Assembly (NCBI GenBank): GCA_964481765.1
Contig: CAYZVJ010000023.1
Location: 1 to 36,933, forward strand
Reading direction: 5' to 3'
Source: G020353115 sp964481765
Lineage (GTDB): Bacteria > Bacteroidota > Bacteroidia > Bacteroidales > VadinHA17
DNA length: 36,933 nt
Shown here: positions 15,236 to 22,795 of the stretch, piece by piece
How the letters are laid out: every line of letters starts with the position of its first letter
How positions within the stretch are numbered: the first letter of the stretch is position 1
The notes under the pieces: model-generated
The model's input: only the letters and a program-made list of their open reading frames with translations
Database searches by the model: none
What the model was told of the DNA's origin: nothing
Made by a program: the position numbers and the translations under genes

Positions 15236-16981
15236 TTATATATCAGATAAGTTCTTATCAACTAAATTGGAAAGACTATTTTCAAAGTTATAAATGAAAT
15301 TAACAAGGTCACTAAATAAATACTTACCATATTCCGGTTGTCCTTTTCGTGAATGAAACTTATCTTTATAATGGACAGTTATTTCACCAGCTAGGTAGGT
15401 AGTGAGTTTCTGAGTGATAATTTGTTCTCCCTTTCTATTTCTAAAAACTCTACTCTCAAACTCAGGATGTTTTTTGAATATTTCAATCGTATTTTCAACT
15501 AATCTTGATCTTTCTTTTTGGTTGGTTAAAGCATTTACATCAGGATCTCTATCTACAATTCTAACGTCAAAACCACTTTTTCTTTTTTCGGATCCTTTAA
15601 ATTCAGAATCCTCAAAAGGATTGTCTGATTCTTTATTCATTGCTCCCTCACCTTCAGAGCCACCTGGAATTTCACCAGGAGTATCAATAATACCTAGTCC
15701 GTTTCCTTCATTTTCACCAAATTCCTCACCATTACCATGATTAGAAGGTAATTTTCCCCTATCTTTTGATCCGTCTCCATTTTCGCTAAGACTTTGTCCT
15801 AATCCACCAGTTTCGAGGTTTACATCATTTCCAGATAAGTACTCTTTTCTATAACTCATAGAGTCTATCCTTGCTAATCTTGAGAGGGCAACATTTAAAT
15901 AGTTCTCTAATTCCTTATAATGCTTGTCTTCTGATCTTTTATTAATATCCTTTATGAATTCAAGAATTAGTGGTTCTAATTCCATCAACTTATTAAATAA
16001 GGCTTTAGATTTTAAATTATTGCGAAAGTCATTTCTAGCAAGTGTTGGTTCCAGGAAATCTGCCAAATCGATATATCCAGTGAGATTTGGATGACCCCAA
16101 ATATCATTTTTATGAGTTGACTTAAAGGCTCTAATATCTTTTACAGATCCAATTCGTCTTCCTTTGATAATGAAAACAGGTGGTTTATCTAATATTTTAC
16201 CTTTAGTAAGTTTTAGAAAAACTTTGATAGGAACCTTTAATTCGAAGTCAAAATGCTGAACATATTTCCTGCCTTTAAATGTATGTAATTCAGTTATTGT
16301 TTCACGATAAGTTTCTCCTTCATAGTCCTCATAATCATATGGTTTACACCTGAAGCAGTTTCCTTCATTATCAATAATATATATTTTTAAATTATCACGT
16401 CCTAAAAGGATCTCAAAGTGTTTATTGATTTCACTTTTTAATTCATCTATTTTTAATTGCTTCCATGTATGTCTATCAAAACCTTGTAAACAAACCTGGG
16501 TTCCAGAAGAAGTATCTAAATCGACAACTACCGGATCAGGGAAAAAAACATCCTTCTGATTAGTTGCTTCAAATTTTTGTTTGTCAATGGGTATGTATAT
16601 TGCATCACTATTCTCAGTTTTTGAAATTATTTCTAGTTTTTCAGCGGCTGCCATAAAGGAATATATTCCGTATCCAAATTGACCGCTAGTCCAGGGTTGA
16701 GCCTTTTTATCAGAATCTCCGATGCTTCGAACAACCTTAGTAAAATTATGTATCCCACAGCAGTTATCTTTAATCATAACCTTGCCATCTTTGTGATTCT
16801 TTCCACTGATGGTTAGTTTAATTTCTATTTTCTTCGAATAGGCATTTAAATTTGAATTATAAAATTCCTCCGCACTGTCTAATGAATTATCAATATATTC
16901 CATAAAAATTCTATTAACATCATTATATAGTGTCGCAATATTGGGGATTATCCGTGGTGATATGTTTAATTGAATAGGCAT
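15236..16981 (-). CDS. MORC/Hsp90-like GHKL ATPase
   Basis: 581-residue protein. The N-terminal GHKL ATP-binding fold shows N-box E28-Y-I-D31-N32, G1 motif D72-N-C-C-G76 and ATP-lid motif GQFGYG (100-105). A transducer-like region follows (about 130-350; KGRRIGSV, LARNDFRNN). Then comes a Gly/Ser/Glu-rich low-complexity linker (about 395-470), and a C-terminal domain starting at FDVRIVDRDPDV with IEIFKKHPEFESRVF and LTTYLAGEI. Bacterial MORC/MutL-like ATPases of this kind are known to cluster with restriction and other defence genes. First large gene of the operon; a possible 41-codon ORF ends 11 bases upstream. ATP binding is nearly certain, the output is unknown. Confidence 0.85.
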   Translation of the reverse strand: MPIQLNISPRIIPNIATLYNDVNRIFMEYIDNSLDSAEEFYNSNLNAYSKKIEIKLTISGKNHKDGKVMIKDNCCGIHNFTKVVRSIGDSDKKAQPWTSGQFGYGIYSFMAAAEKLEIISKTENSDAIYIPIDKQKFEATNQKDVFFPDPVVVDLDTSSGTQVCLQGFDRHTWKQLKIDELKSEINKHFEILLGRDNLKIYIIDNEGNCFRCKPYDYEDYEGETYRETITELHTFKGRKYVQHFDFELKVPIKVFLKLTKGKILDKPPVFIIKGRRIGSVKDIRAFKSTHKNDIWGHPNLTGYIDLADFLEPTLARNDFRNNLKSKALFNKLMELEPLILEFIKDINKRSEDKHYKELENYLNVALSRLARIDSMSYRKEYLSGNDVNLETGGLGQSLSENGDGSKDRGKLPSNHGNGEEFGENEGNGLGIIDTPGEIPGGSEGEGAMNKESDNPFEDSEFKGSEKRKSGFDVRIVDRDPDVNALTNQKERSRLVENTIEIFKKHPEFESRVFRNRKGEQIITQKLTTYLAGEITVHYKDKFHSRKGQPEYGKYLFSDLVNFIYNFENSLSNLVDKNLSDI

Positions 16982-16992
16982 GGATGTTGGAT

Positions 16993-17118
16993 TTAAAACC
17001 TAAATTTATTTTGATTACCCTTATAATCCTTTCTAAAGTTTTCTTCCAATTCTCTCACTTTTAATTTTATGGAGCGTATCATCTTATCAACATCCTCTTC
17101 ATAATATTCTAAACACAC
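16993..17118 (-). CDS. Possible small ORF or gene remnant ahead of the MORC-like gene
   Basis: A 41-codon frame starting GTG at 17116-17118 ends TAA at 16993, 11 bases before the MORC-like start. The product is highly charged and helical (EYYEEDVDKMIRSIKLKVRE, ending NQNKFRF). The frame stays open upstream through the 20-bp repeat to a stop near 17160, with no ATG outside its own interior. It could be a small co-translated protein, or the 3' end of a gene cut when the repeat-flanked segment formed. It is an alternative to the plus-strand ORF at 17133. Confidence 0.35.
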   Translation of the reverse strand: MCLEYYEEDVDKMIRSIKLKVRELEENFRKDYKGNQNKFRF

Positions 17119-17127
17119 ACAAATATA

Positions 17128-17147
17128 TGTAAATGGGAAATAACAAT
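17128..17147 (+). repeat. 20-bp direct repeat, right copy
   Basis: Exact second copy of the 20-mer at 12705-12724, same orientation. It contains the potential start codon of the small plus-strand ORF at 17133. Confidence 0.75.
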
Positions 17148-17336
17148 GTTGGTTTTTTAGCAATTAAGAATGTAGGTGTTTTAGCAAATAACGGTGCAGG
17201 TTTTATAAAATCCTCTCCAGTGGTAAGCAAAAATGAGAGGGGCCAGAATGCTCCGGAATATACAATATTTGCGAATTCACTGTGTCCATTTCGCCATACA
17301 CTTGTTTTTTACCGATACTCAGATAGTCCAGAATGA
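17133..17336 (+). CDS. Doubtful 67-codon ORF with imperfect octapeptide repeats
   Basis: Starts ATG inside the right 20-bp repeat. The first 30 residues are imperfect 8-residue repeats encoded by about 24-base units: NVGFLAIK, NVGVLANN, GAGFIKSS. The remainder (NERGQNAPEYTIFANSLCPF) has no recognised domain. It lies opposite to all other genes of the island, in the 365-base stretch between the MORC-like gene and the 103-residue gene. It could be a short peptide gene, or the repetitive DNA itself may matter. At the left repeat copy the same start would give only seven codons. Confidence 0.3.
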   Translation: MGNNNVGFLAIKNVGVLANNGAGFIKSSPVVSKNERGQNAPEYTIFANSLCPFRHTLVFYRYSDSPE

Positions 17337-17346
17337 TTATCTCACA

Positions 17347-17658
17347 CTAAAGAGCACTGAGGAAATGCAAAATATCAGTTTTTGAGGTAGGTGGATCTTT
17401 GGTTATCTCAATATTCTCAAATTCATGCCAGGAATGATCAAGCTCAGGATCATAGGGATATTTATAAAGCTTCATCACCCCCCATTGGTTAGGATCAAAA
17501 AACTCACCGTCGATTAATTCCAGTCTTATAAGCTTTTCAATTTCTTCGATTTTAATATTACTCTCATTGCTAAATATCTCAAAACCAAATTGTTTATAAT
17601 TTCCACCATCACGATATAGATAGTTGAATTTTACGTTATTGTTGTTTAAATCAGTCAT
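17347..17658 (-). CDS. Conserved hypothetical protein (103 aa)
   Basis: A compact soluble protein with the recognisable segments VKFNYLYRDGGNYKQFGFEI, IRLELIDGEFFDPNQWG and DPELDHSWHEFENIE. I recall similar uncharacterised proteins scattered among Bacteroidota and other bacteria in accessory regions, but know no function. No signal peptide, metal-binding cluster or catalytic motif is obvious. It lies 45 bases downstream of the DUF3883 gene on the same strand and is probably co-transcribed with it, so it might be an antidote or accessory to the nuclease-like protein. That pairing is inference from position only. Confidence 0.7.
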   Translation of the reverse strand: MTDLNNNNVKFNYLYRDGGNYKQFGFEIFSNESNIKIEEIEKLIRLELIDGEFFDPNQWGVMKLYKYPYDPELDHSWHEFENIEITKDPPTSKTDILHFLSAL

Positions 17659-17703
17659 AATTATATTATGTCCATTAATAGTTAATATATTTTGTCCATA
17701 TTT

Positions 17704-18537
17704 CTAGAAAAACCCTTTATATGTTATTGGTATCGAATGACATATATTTTCCAAACTGCCATTCTTTACAAACATCTTTGCATCCTTCTCAAAATTAAAA
17801 AGCCGATAAAGATGATAATCCTTAGAATGTGAGGATGAAAACAATAGCTCATTCCTTGTAAAATAGAAGGGTGTTTCCTTAGTTAATTTGGTCGTTTTTA
17901 CTTCAATATATTTATCAGAACCATTTAAGTTCTTTGATAGGATATCAAAGCCAGCTCCATCTCCTTCATCTTTGGAAATCCATTGTATTTGCCCGGCAAA
18001 CTTCTCTTTCCCAAGTTGGATCAAATTCCACTTTTCAAATGATATAACAAGTTCTTCGCCTGAAAGACCAAGCTTGCGGTTCGTTTGTTCTTTCTCCAAA
18101 TAATTGATTTTTATTGGATTTCGTTTGTATGCCGGTATTGGTTCTAATACGACTTTGGTTTTTGGTGGTTCCACAATGAGGTTATCGAATTTATGAACTC
18201 TGTCTGGATTTACATCCTTGTTCGCAAAGGATTTAAATAATTCTTCAATTTTAATATTGGCCGTTAAATAATTGATTACTTTATCATCCAATAGCTTTTG
18301 GTAATTATAGCGAGGTAAATACCCTTTAATAAAAGGCTGCCCCAGTATAGCAAGTACAGCACTAATATTCTGATGCTTAAATTCTACGGAACCTTCAGAA
18401 CGGTTGTTTAATAACGGCAGTAGATTACGTCTATGTTCAGCTTTATTATATGCAATATCGGATAATTCCAAACGTAGCATACTGAAATAATCAGCAATTA
18501 TTAGATCCAGTTCACTATTTGACCAATCGATTGCCAT
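17704..18537 (-). CDS. DUF3883 protein with PD-(D/E)xK nuclease-like C-terminus
   Basis: 277 residues. The N-terminal 95 residues (ELDLIIADYFSMLRLELSDI, HRRNLLPLLNNRSEGSVEFK, HQNISAVLAILGQPFI) form a domain that I recall preceding HNH or DUF3883 domains in restriction-like proteins. The C-terminal DUF3883 domain has the usual nuclease-fold residues: E161 in LSGEELV, D198 in GAGFDIL, and E212-V-K214 in YIEVKTT. This pattern predicts a metal-dependent endonuclease. No methyltransferase gene is adjacent, so it is not a standard restriction-modification pair. It is first in a two-gene unit with the 103-residue protein and lies beside the GHKL operon. Upstream DNA is very AT-rich. Confidence 0.82.
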   Translation of the reverse strand: MAIDWSNSELDLIIADYFSMLRLELSDIAYNKAEHRRNLLPLLNNRSEGSVEFKHQNISAVLAILGQPFIKGYLPRYNYQKLLDDKVINYLTANIKIEELFKSFANKDVNPDRVHKFDNLIVEPPKTKVVLEPIPAYKRNPIKINYLEKEQTNRKLGLSGEELVISFEKWNLIQLGKEKFAGQIQWISKDEGDGAGFDILSKNLNGSDKYIEVKTTKLTKETPFYFTRNELLFSSSHSKDYHLYRLFNFEKDAKMFVKNGSLENICHSIPITYKGFF

Positions 18538-18848
18538 TGAAAAAAAATAAATGCTTAGTATAAATATACTATATAATTTTTAATCGATTAAAACAACTTT
18601 TAACCCTTAATATAACCTGATAAAGTCTGGGTTTGCCCTCCCCTTTCTCACCTACCGGGCCCGGAGGAGAACTCTTGAGCAGTCCGACTGAGGAAAAAAA
18701 AGAATTTTAGCCAAAGCCCGTCCGAACGGTGTTCATCCGGGCGGGCTATACTAATCCTGACGAGCTTACGACAAAGGCAATGCTATGAGCTGTCAGGACA
18801 GGCATAACGCATTAATTATGGGGCAATTGAAGCAATTATCCTGTTACT
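18538..18848. other. Gene-free island edge with GC-rich foldbacks
   Basis: No coding potential is seen. The first 70 bases are very AT-rich and are the upstream region of the DUF3883 gene. From about 18640 the DNA turns GC-rich and holds a self-complementary CCGGGCCCGG (18655-18664) and two hairpins: 18715-18747 (listed separately) and TCCTGACGAGCT/AGCTGTCAGGA (18755-18766 and 18788-18798, one bulge). The composition change marks the right limit of the AT-rich island. Confidence 0.6.
18715..18747 (-). terminator. Strong GC-rich hairpin after the permease gene
   Basis: AGCCCGTCCG (18715-18724) pairs with CGGGCGGGCT (18738-18747), a 10-bp stem with one G-T pair and a 13-base loop. It is about 100 bases past the permease stop on the minus strand. 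In that direction it is followed by TTTGGCTAAAATTC and then eight Ts, so a terminator role is plausible though the T-run is late. Confidence 0.45.
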
Positions 18849-21203
18849 TTACTCATAACGGAGTGTTTCGGCCGGATTCTGGCTTGCAGACTTTACGGCC
18901 TGGTAACCAACCGTAAGCAAAGCAAGAAAGCTCACGGCAAAGGCTGCCACTACAAAGAACCCTGCGCCCAGGTTGATGCGGTAAGCAAATACTTCAAGGA
19001 ATTTCTTCATCACAAGAAAGGCTATTATCCAGGCAATAATATTAGCGTACAGCAACAGCGTAAGATATTCTTTTGACAGTTTGAGGATAATACCAGTCAC
19101 CGTCGATCCAAGGATCTTCCTGATCCCGATCTCCTTTACCCTTCTTTCCGCCATAAAATTCGACAGACCGTACAGGCCCAGGCAGGATATTATTACAGCC
19201 AGGAAGGTGAAATATTTCATCAACTTCTGAGCCGCCTCTGCCGTTTTTTCCTGTTCAAACTTATAATCCTCCAGGAAATTATATTCAAGCGGATATTCAG
19301 GGAATGTCTGTTTCCATATTTCCTCTATCTTACCCGCTGTCTTTCTCATTTCTTCTTTGCTGCCAGATTTTATTTTAACAAGAAGGTATGAATTACCGGC
19401 GGGTTTTAGACGAAATAATAATGGGGAGATTTCCATTGAAAGGGGAACGTGATGAAAATCGTTCATGACACCGACCACATTATAATACTCACCCTGGTAA
19501 TAAAATGTCTCTCCCACAGCATTCTGCCAGCCCATCTGTCTGACAGCCGTCTCATTCAGGATTATATTATCCACTGAATCTGAAGTAAACTTTTCAGAGA
19601 AATACCGCCCTCCCGCCATCCGGAGTCCGAGCGCATCCAGGTAATCGTAATCAACTTGTGTCTCACAGAGATAGCGTAACTCATATTCCGGCCTGCCCCA
19701 TTCCTGGTAATACCCTCCTGCAACCAGGATGGGCAGGTGGGAAGTATTTGATACTTGAAGGACAGCAGGTATTTCTTCCAGGCTGGATTTTATAATATCC
19801 GACTTCCGGCTTGTTTCATCCCTGAGCCTGATGTAGATCAAATCCTTTTTATTATAGCCGAGATCGGTAGTATCCATATAGTAAAACTGCCTGCTCACAA
19901 CGGTTGTGCAAATCAGGAAAAAAACAGCTGCCATAAATTGAATGACCACAAGGGTTTTTCTGATCCCCGATTTTCCTGATCCTGTCTGACCATGCATCTG
20001 AAGGATCCTTACCGGCTTGAAGGATGACAGGAAAAAGGCAGGATAAATTCCTGAAAGAAAGGAGGTTACTAACCATACCAGAACCAGGAGCAAAATAATA
20101 TTCGGATCCAGGTAATTCAGGTTTAAATGTTTGCCTGATAACCTGTTCAGTGAAGGCAGGAAAAACCGGATCAATATTATGGCAAAATTCAGCGCAATCA
20201 ATGTAAAAATCAGCGTTTCACCCAGGAATTGAAATACAAGGTCTCCTTTGTGAGCTCCAAAGATTTTTCTGATACCGACCTCCCTTGTCCTTGTGATGGA
20301 GCGAGCCGTTGAGAGATTCACAAAATTTATGCAAGCGATCAATAAGATGAGAACGGCGATTATGATAAATATATAGATCAGCAAATTACCACCCACAAGA
20401 AAAAAACGATGGGTTTTTGGCAGGGGAACCAGGAATACCTCTCCCCCGATATTATCGCTTGAAAAATTAAACCGCTCAGTAACCTTTCCGGAAACCTCAT
20501 CCCGGGAAACTCCCTGATCCAGTAATGCATAGGTATTGAAAACGCAATTGCCGAAATAATTGCCATGAAGTTCAATATCAAAGCCCAGTTCTCCAAGCAA
20601 CGAGAAGGGTACCATGAAATCATATTTCTGGTGGGTATGTTCAGGAGGATCCTGAACAATTGCAGTAATCTCCAGGTCAATTTTATTATTTAAACGGATA
20701 CTCTTCCCAACAGGATTCTCTTCACCAAAATATTTAACCGCCATTTTTTGTGTGATTACAAGGGCATTAGGTTTCAGCAACGCGGTTTGGGGATTACCTT
20801 CTATAACGATAATTGTAAACAGATCAAATATTTCAGGATCTGCGGCTATTCCCTGGCTCTCAAGAAATAACTTATCCCCGTAATTGAGCCCGACCTCTCC
20901 TATTCTGCCAATCCTTGCCACATTAACTATTTCTGGTATCTCTTCGATCAGGGCACTTGCCAGTTCATGAGAAGTAGTCGACTGGGAATTTAAACTTCTT
21001 CCCTGGTCATACACCCTTAAATAGGCATGCATAACCCTGTCACCTTTCTCATGATATTTATCATAGCTTAACTCATCCTGTATCCACATTATTATGACGA
21101 GTGTACAGGCTATACCTAAAGCAAGTCCGATAATATTAACGAGGGTAAATACCTTGCTCCTGAGAATATTCCTGAAGGCTGTGATAATGTAGTTGCGAAA
21201 CAT
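18849..21203 (-). CDS. ABC transporter permease, FtsX/MacB type
   Basis: 784-residue inner-membrane protein of the Bacteroidota FtsX-like family. Topology: N-terminal helix (about 15-40), MacB-type periplasmic core (about 45-270), three-helix FtsX domain (about 275-420, containing ITRTREVGIRKIFGAHKGDL), a further helix near 430, a second periplasmic domain, and a C-terminal FtsX domain with RRVKEIGIRKILGSTVTGII, ending SASQNPAETLRYE. The paired (V)GIRKI(F/L)G segments are the ATPase-contact loops. Such permeases extrude peptides, lipids or drugs, or transmit signals; the substrate cannot be told. No ATPase gene is adjacent in the window. The start MFRNYIITAFRNILRSKVFT is typical. Confidence 0.92.
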   Translation of the reverse strand: MFRNYIITAFRNILRSKVFTLVNIIGLALGIACTLVIIMWIQDELSYDKYHEKGDRVMHAYLRVYDQGRSLNSQSTTSHELASALIEEIPEIVNVARIGRIGEVGLNYGDKLFLESQGIAADPEIFDLFTIIVIEGNPQTALLKPNALVITQKMAVKYFGEENPVGKSIRLNNKIDLEITAIVQDPPEHTHQKYDFMVPFSLLGELGFDIELHGNYFGNCVFNTYALLDQGVSRDEVSGKVTERFNFSSDNIGGEVFLVPLPKTHRFFLVGGNLLIYIFIIIAVLILLIACINFVNLSTARSITRTREVGIRKIFGAHKGDLVFQFLGETLIFTLIALNFAIILIRFFLPSLNRLSGKHLNLNYLDPNIILLLVLVWLVTSFLSGIYPAFFLSSFKPVRILQMHGQTGSGKSGIRKTLVVIQFMAAVFFLICTTVVSRQFYYMDTTDLGYNKKDLIYIRLRDETSRKSDIIKSSLEEIPAVLQVSNTSHLPILVAGGYYQEWGRPEYELRYLCETQVDYDYLDALGLRMAGGRYFSEKFTSDSVDNIILNETAVRQMGWQNAVGETFYYQGEYYNVVGVMNDFHHVPLSMEISPLLFRLKPAGNSYLLVKIKSGSKEEMRKTAGKIEEIWKQTFPEYPLEYNFLEDYKFEQEKTAEAAQKLMKYFTFLAVIISCLGLYGLSNFMAERRVKEIGIRKILGSTVTGIILKLSKEYLTLLLYANIIAWIIAFLVMKKFLEVFAYRINLGAGFFVVAAFAVSFLALLTVGYQAVKSASQNPAETLRYE

Positions 21204-21616
21204 AATTGTGCTTGAGTTTCAGATCTTTCAAATACCATTTCGTCAGAGGAATAGTGTCCAAAAGTTATACCACTATGACCAGTATAAAGATACACAGCAA
21301 CTTGCAACTCTGGTTTCGATTTCAACATTGCTGGTTATGGTCCGGTTTAATACACCTTCTGTCTCATAATCATACACTTCAATGTATTTTTCATGAATGT
21401 ACACAAATACATATTAATTCATTAATAATCAACAAACCAGACTAATAAAAGAGAACCTCCTCTACCCTGCCCTTTTATTGTTTTATGTTGTAATTAGCTA
21501 ATGATCAATGGATTATTTAATTATTCCGCACCTGTTCCAGGTACCCTGTAAGTCGCCTAACAGTCGACATTGATCCTGACCAAACCGAATGTTTCTGATG
21601 ATCTGAAGACAACAAT
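21204..21616. other. Gene-free region upstream of the permease
   Basis: About 410 bases without credible coding sequence. The part nearest the permease should hold its promoter, but no good TTTG/TAnnTTTG pair was found. The middle (21380-21500) is AT-rich. Short open frames on both strands lack recognisable protein character. Confidence 0.5.
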
Positions 21617-21649
21617 AGTGATACGATGACTCGGAGTCATCGTATCACT
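21617..21649. repeat. GTGATACGATGA palindrome, copy 1
   Basis: AGTGATACGATGACT and its exact complement flank a CGG loop, a perfect 15-bp stem, 27 bases beyond the stop of LamG lipoprotein 1. The same stem recurs at 22736-22768 and, with a longer loop, at 31754-31799. No T-run follows on the minus strand here. Confidence 0.85.
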
Positions 21650-21676
21650 TATCACGTTTTCAAAAGGATTGGATGG

Positions 21677-22438
21677 TTACAGTTCAATAAACTCCGGAGT
21701 GTTACCGTTCGTCCCGTTGTGCCCGTTACCGGAAGCATCGGTTACTGACGTCGCGGATATGGCGGAAGAGAAAACGAGGTCGGGATCGCTGTCATCCACC
21801 GAACCGTAATAGTTTTTAATTTCTTTTGTTGTTAACACCCTTTGATACCATGCCTGGTGGGCAATGGTAACGCTGGTTTCCGAATAGATATCGCCAACCA
21901 TATCATCGGGCAACGCTTCCTGCCCTCCCCAGAAAAGGTTGTTATCGTTTTCCGAGTCATCCATGGGATCAACCGTTACCGATCCCCGGTGTACACCGTC
22001 AACATACAGATCCAGCGTTGTGGTAGCATAGGAGTACTGAAAGCAGATCGTATACCATGTATCCGGAGTATACGTAGTCTCATGGATCACGTTTATCCAG
22101 CTATCGCCTTCTCTTACCCATGCATGGACCCGCGACTCATTGATGGAGATGGCGATATCACCCTCTTTGTCCACCCATGCTTTTCCCCGGAAGAAGTGCC
22201 AGCCGCCGGAGGCACCGGATTCAAACTTCACGGTTTCAATGATCGACCAGTCGGAATCCTTCGTGAAATTCTCAAAGGTTCCGAAATTGATGTAATCTTC
22301 ATCCGACTCATCCAGTTTTACCACAAATCCGCTGATCTCCTTATCCTTATCCTCTTTCTCACAACTGTTTAATGACAGAACAACCAGTCCTGTAAAAAAA
22401 ACCAGTATTGCCCTGGTTACTAATTTTGTAATGTTCAT
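21677..22438 (-). CDS. LamG/concanavalin-like lipoprotein, copy 1
   Basis: 253-residue lipoprotein: signal peptide and lipobox LSLNSC, a charged EKEDKDKE spacer, then a jelly-roll domain of the LamG/concanavalin A type (WSIIETVKFESGASGGWHFF, TWYTICFQYSYATTTLDLYV, DGVHRGSVTVDP, DIYSETSVTIAHQAWYQRVL). Such domains bind carbohydrate or proteins on the outside of the cell. No catalytic residues are apparent. A paralogue lies directly upstream at 22796-23545; the two are about 85-90% identical by eye, with identical C-terminal thirds. The neighbouring GH3 and GH26 genes suggest a link to polysaccharide use. A palindrome 27 bases downstream may protect or end the transcript. Confidence 0.85.
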   Translation of the reverse strand: MNITKLVTRAILVFFTGLVVLSLNSCEKEDKDKEISGFVVKLDESDEDYINFGTFENFTKDSDWSIIETVKFESGASGGWHFFRGKAWVDKEGDIAISINESRVHAWVREGDSWINVIHETTYTPDTWYTICFQYSYATTTLDLYVDGVHRGSVTVDPMDDSENDNNLFWGGQEALPDDMVGDIYSETSVTIAHQAWYQRVLTTKEIKNYYGSVDDSDPDLVFSSAISATSVTDASGNGHNGTNGNTPEFIEL

Positions 22439-22501
22439 TTTTAATGAAATTTGGGTTAATAAATAAAAAGAAATCCAAAATTATGAATATATCGGGTAAG
22501 T

Positions 22502-22690
22502 TCACGGTTCAATACCATGTTTTCCGGCAGTGTATTCCTTCAATATTTGGATCTCAGGGCTTATAAGCGGAGTTTCGCAGGTAGTTGTAATTTTTTTATG
22601 AACACCTGGCACATTCCGATCCAGGGAAGAATTTCCTGCCGGGGTATATTTGATAGCTGAAATTAATGGAATAAAGGAGCAACAATGTAG
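22502..22690 (-). pseudogene. Possible 3' remnant of a gene upstream of LamG copy 1
   Basis: In this part of the 357-base stretch 22439-22795 the minus strand carries an open frame ending TGA at 22502 that reads like a real protein tail: SSLDRNVPGVH, then CETPLISPEIQILKEYTAGK and HGIEP. Nearly the same frame occurs in the second unit of the duplication (23608-23745), with four or so substitutions and no frameshift. No start codon or 5' part is credible, so it looks like the last 50-60 codons of a gene lost by rearrangement. The family is not recognised. Confidence 0.35.
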
Positions 22691-22735
22691 CCGACATGCA
22701 ATGACCGAAGGTTGCAAGTTATCTAAATCTGAATA

Positions 22736-22768
22736 AGTGATACGATGACTCGAAGTCATCGTATCACT
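22736..22768. repeat. GTGATACGATGA palindrome, copy 2
   Basis: The same perfect 15-bp stem as copy 1 with loop CGA instead of CGG, 27 bases beyond the stop of LamG lipoprotein 2. It is part of the duplicated unit. Confidence 0.85.
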
Positions 22769-22795
22769 CATCACGTTTTCAAAAGGATTGGATGG

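Noticed and set aside
17145..17215. CRISPR-like tandem units
   Set aside because: The roughly 24-base units are contiguous and imperfect, without spacers or cas genes.
18755..18800. Hammerhead-type ribozyme suggested by CTGACGAG
   Set aside because: The GAAA core segment and proper stem arrangement are absent; only a simple foldback remains.
21206..21445. 79-codon ORF upstream of the permease
   Set aside because: Aromatic- and His-rich composition without domain likeness, in an AT-rich intergenic region; no promoter was seen.
22502..22774. A complete 90-residue gene
   Set aside because: The N-terminal part runs through the palindrome and unrelated spacer DNA; only the last 50-60 codons look protein-like, so it is listed as a remnant.
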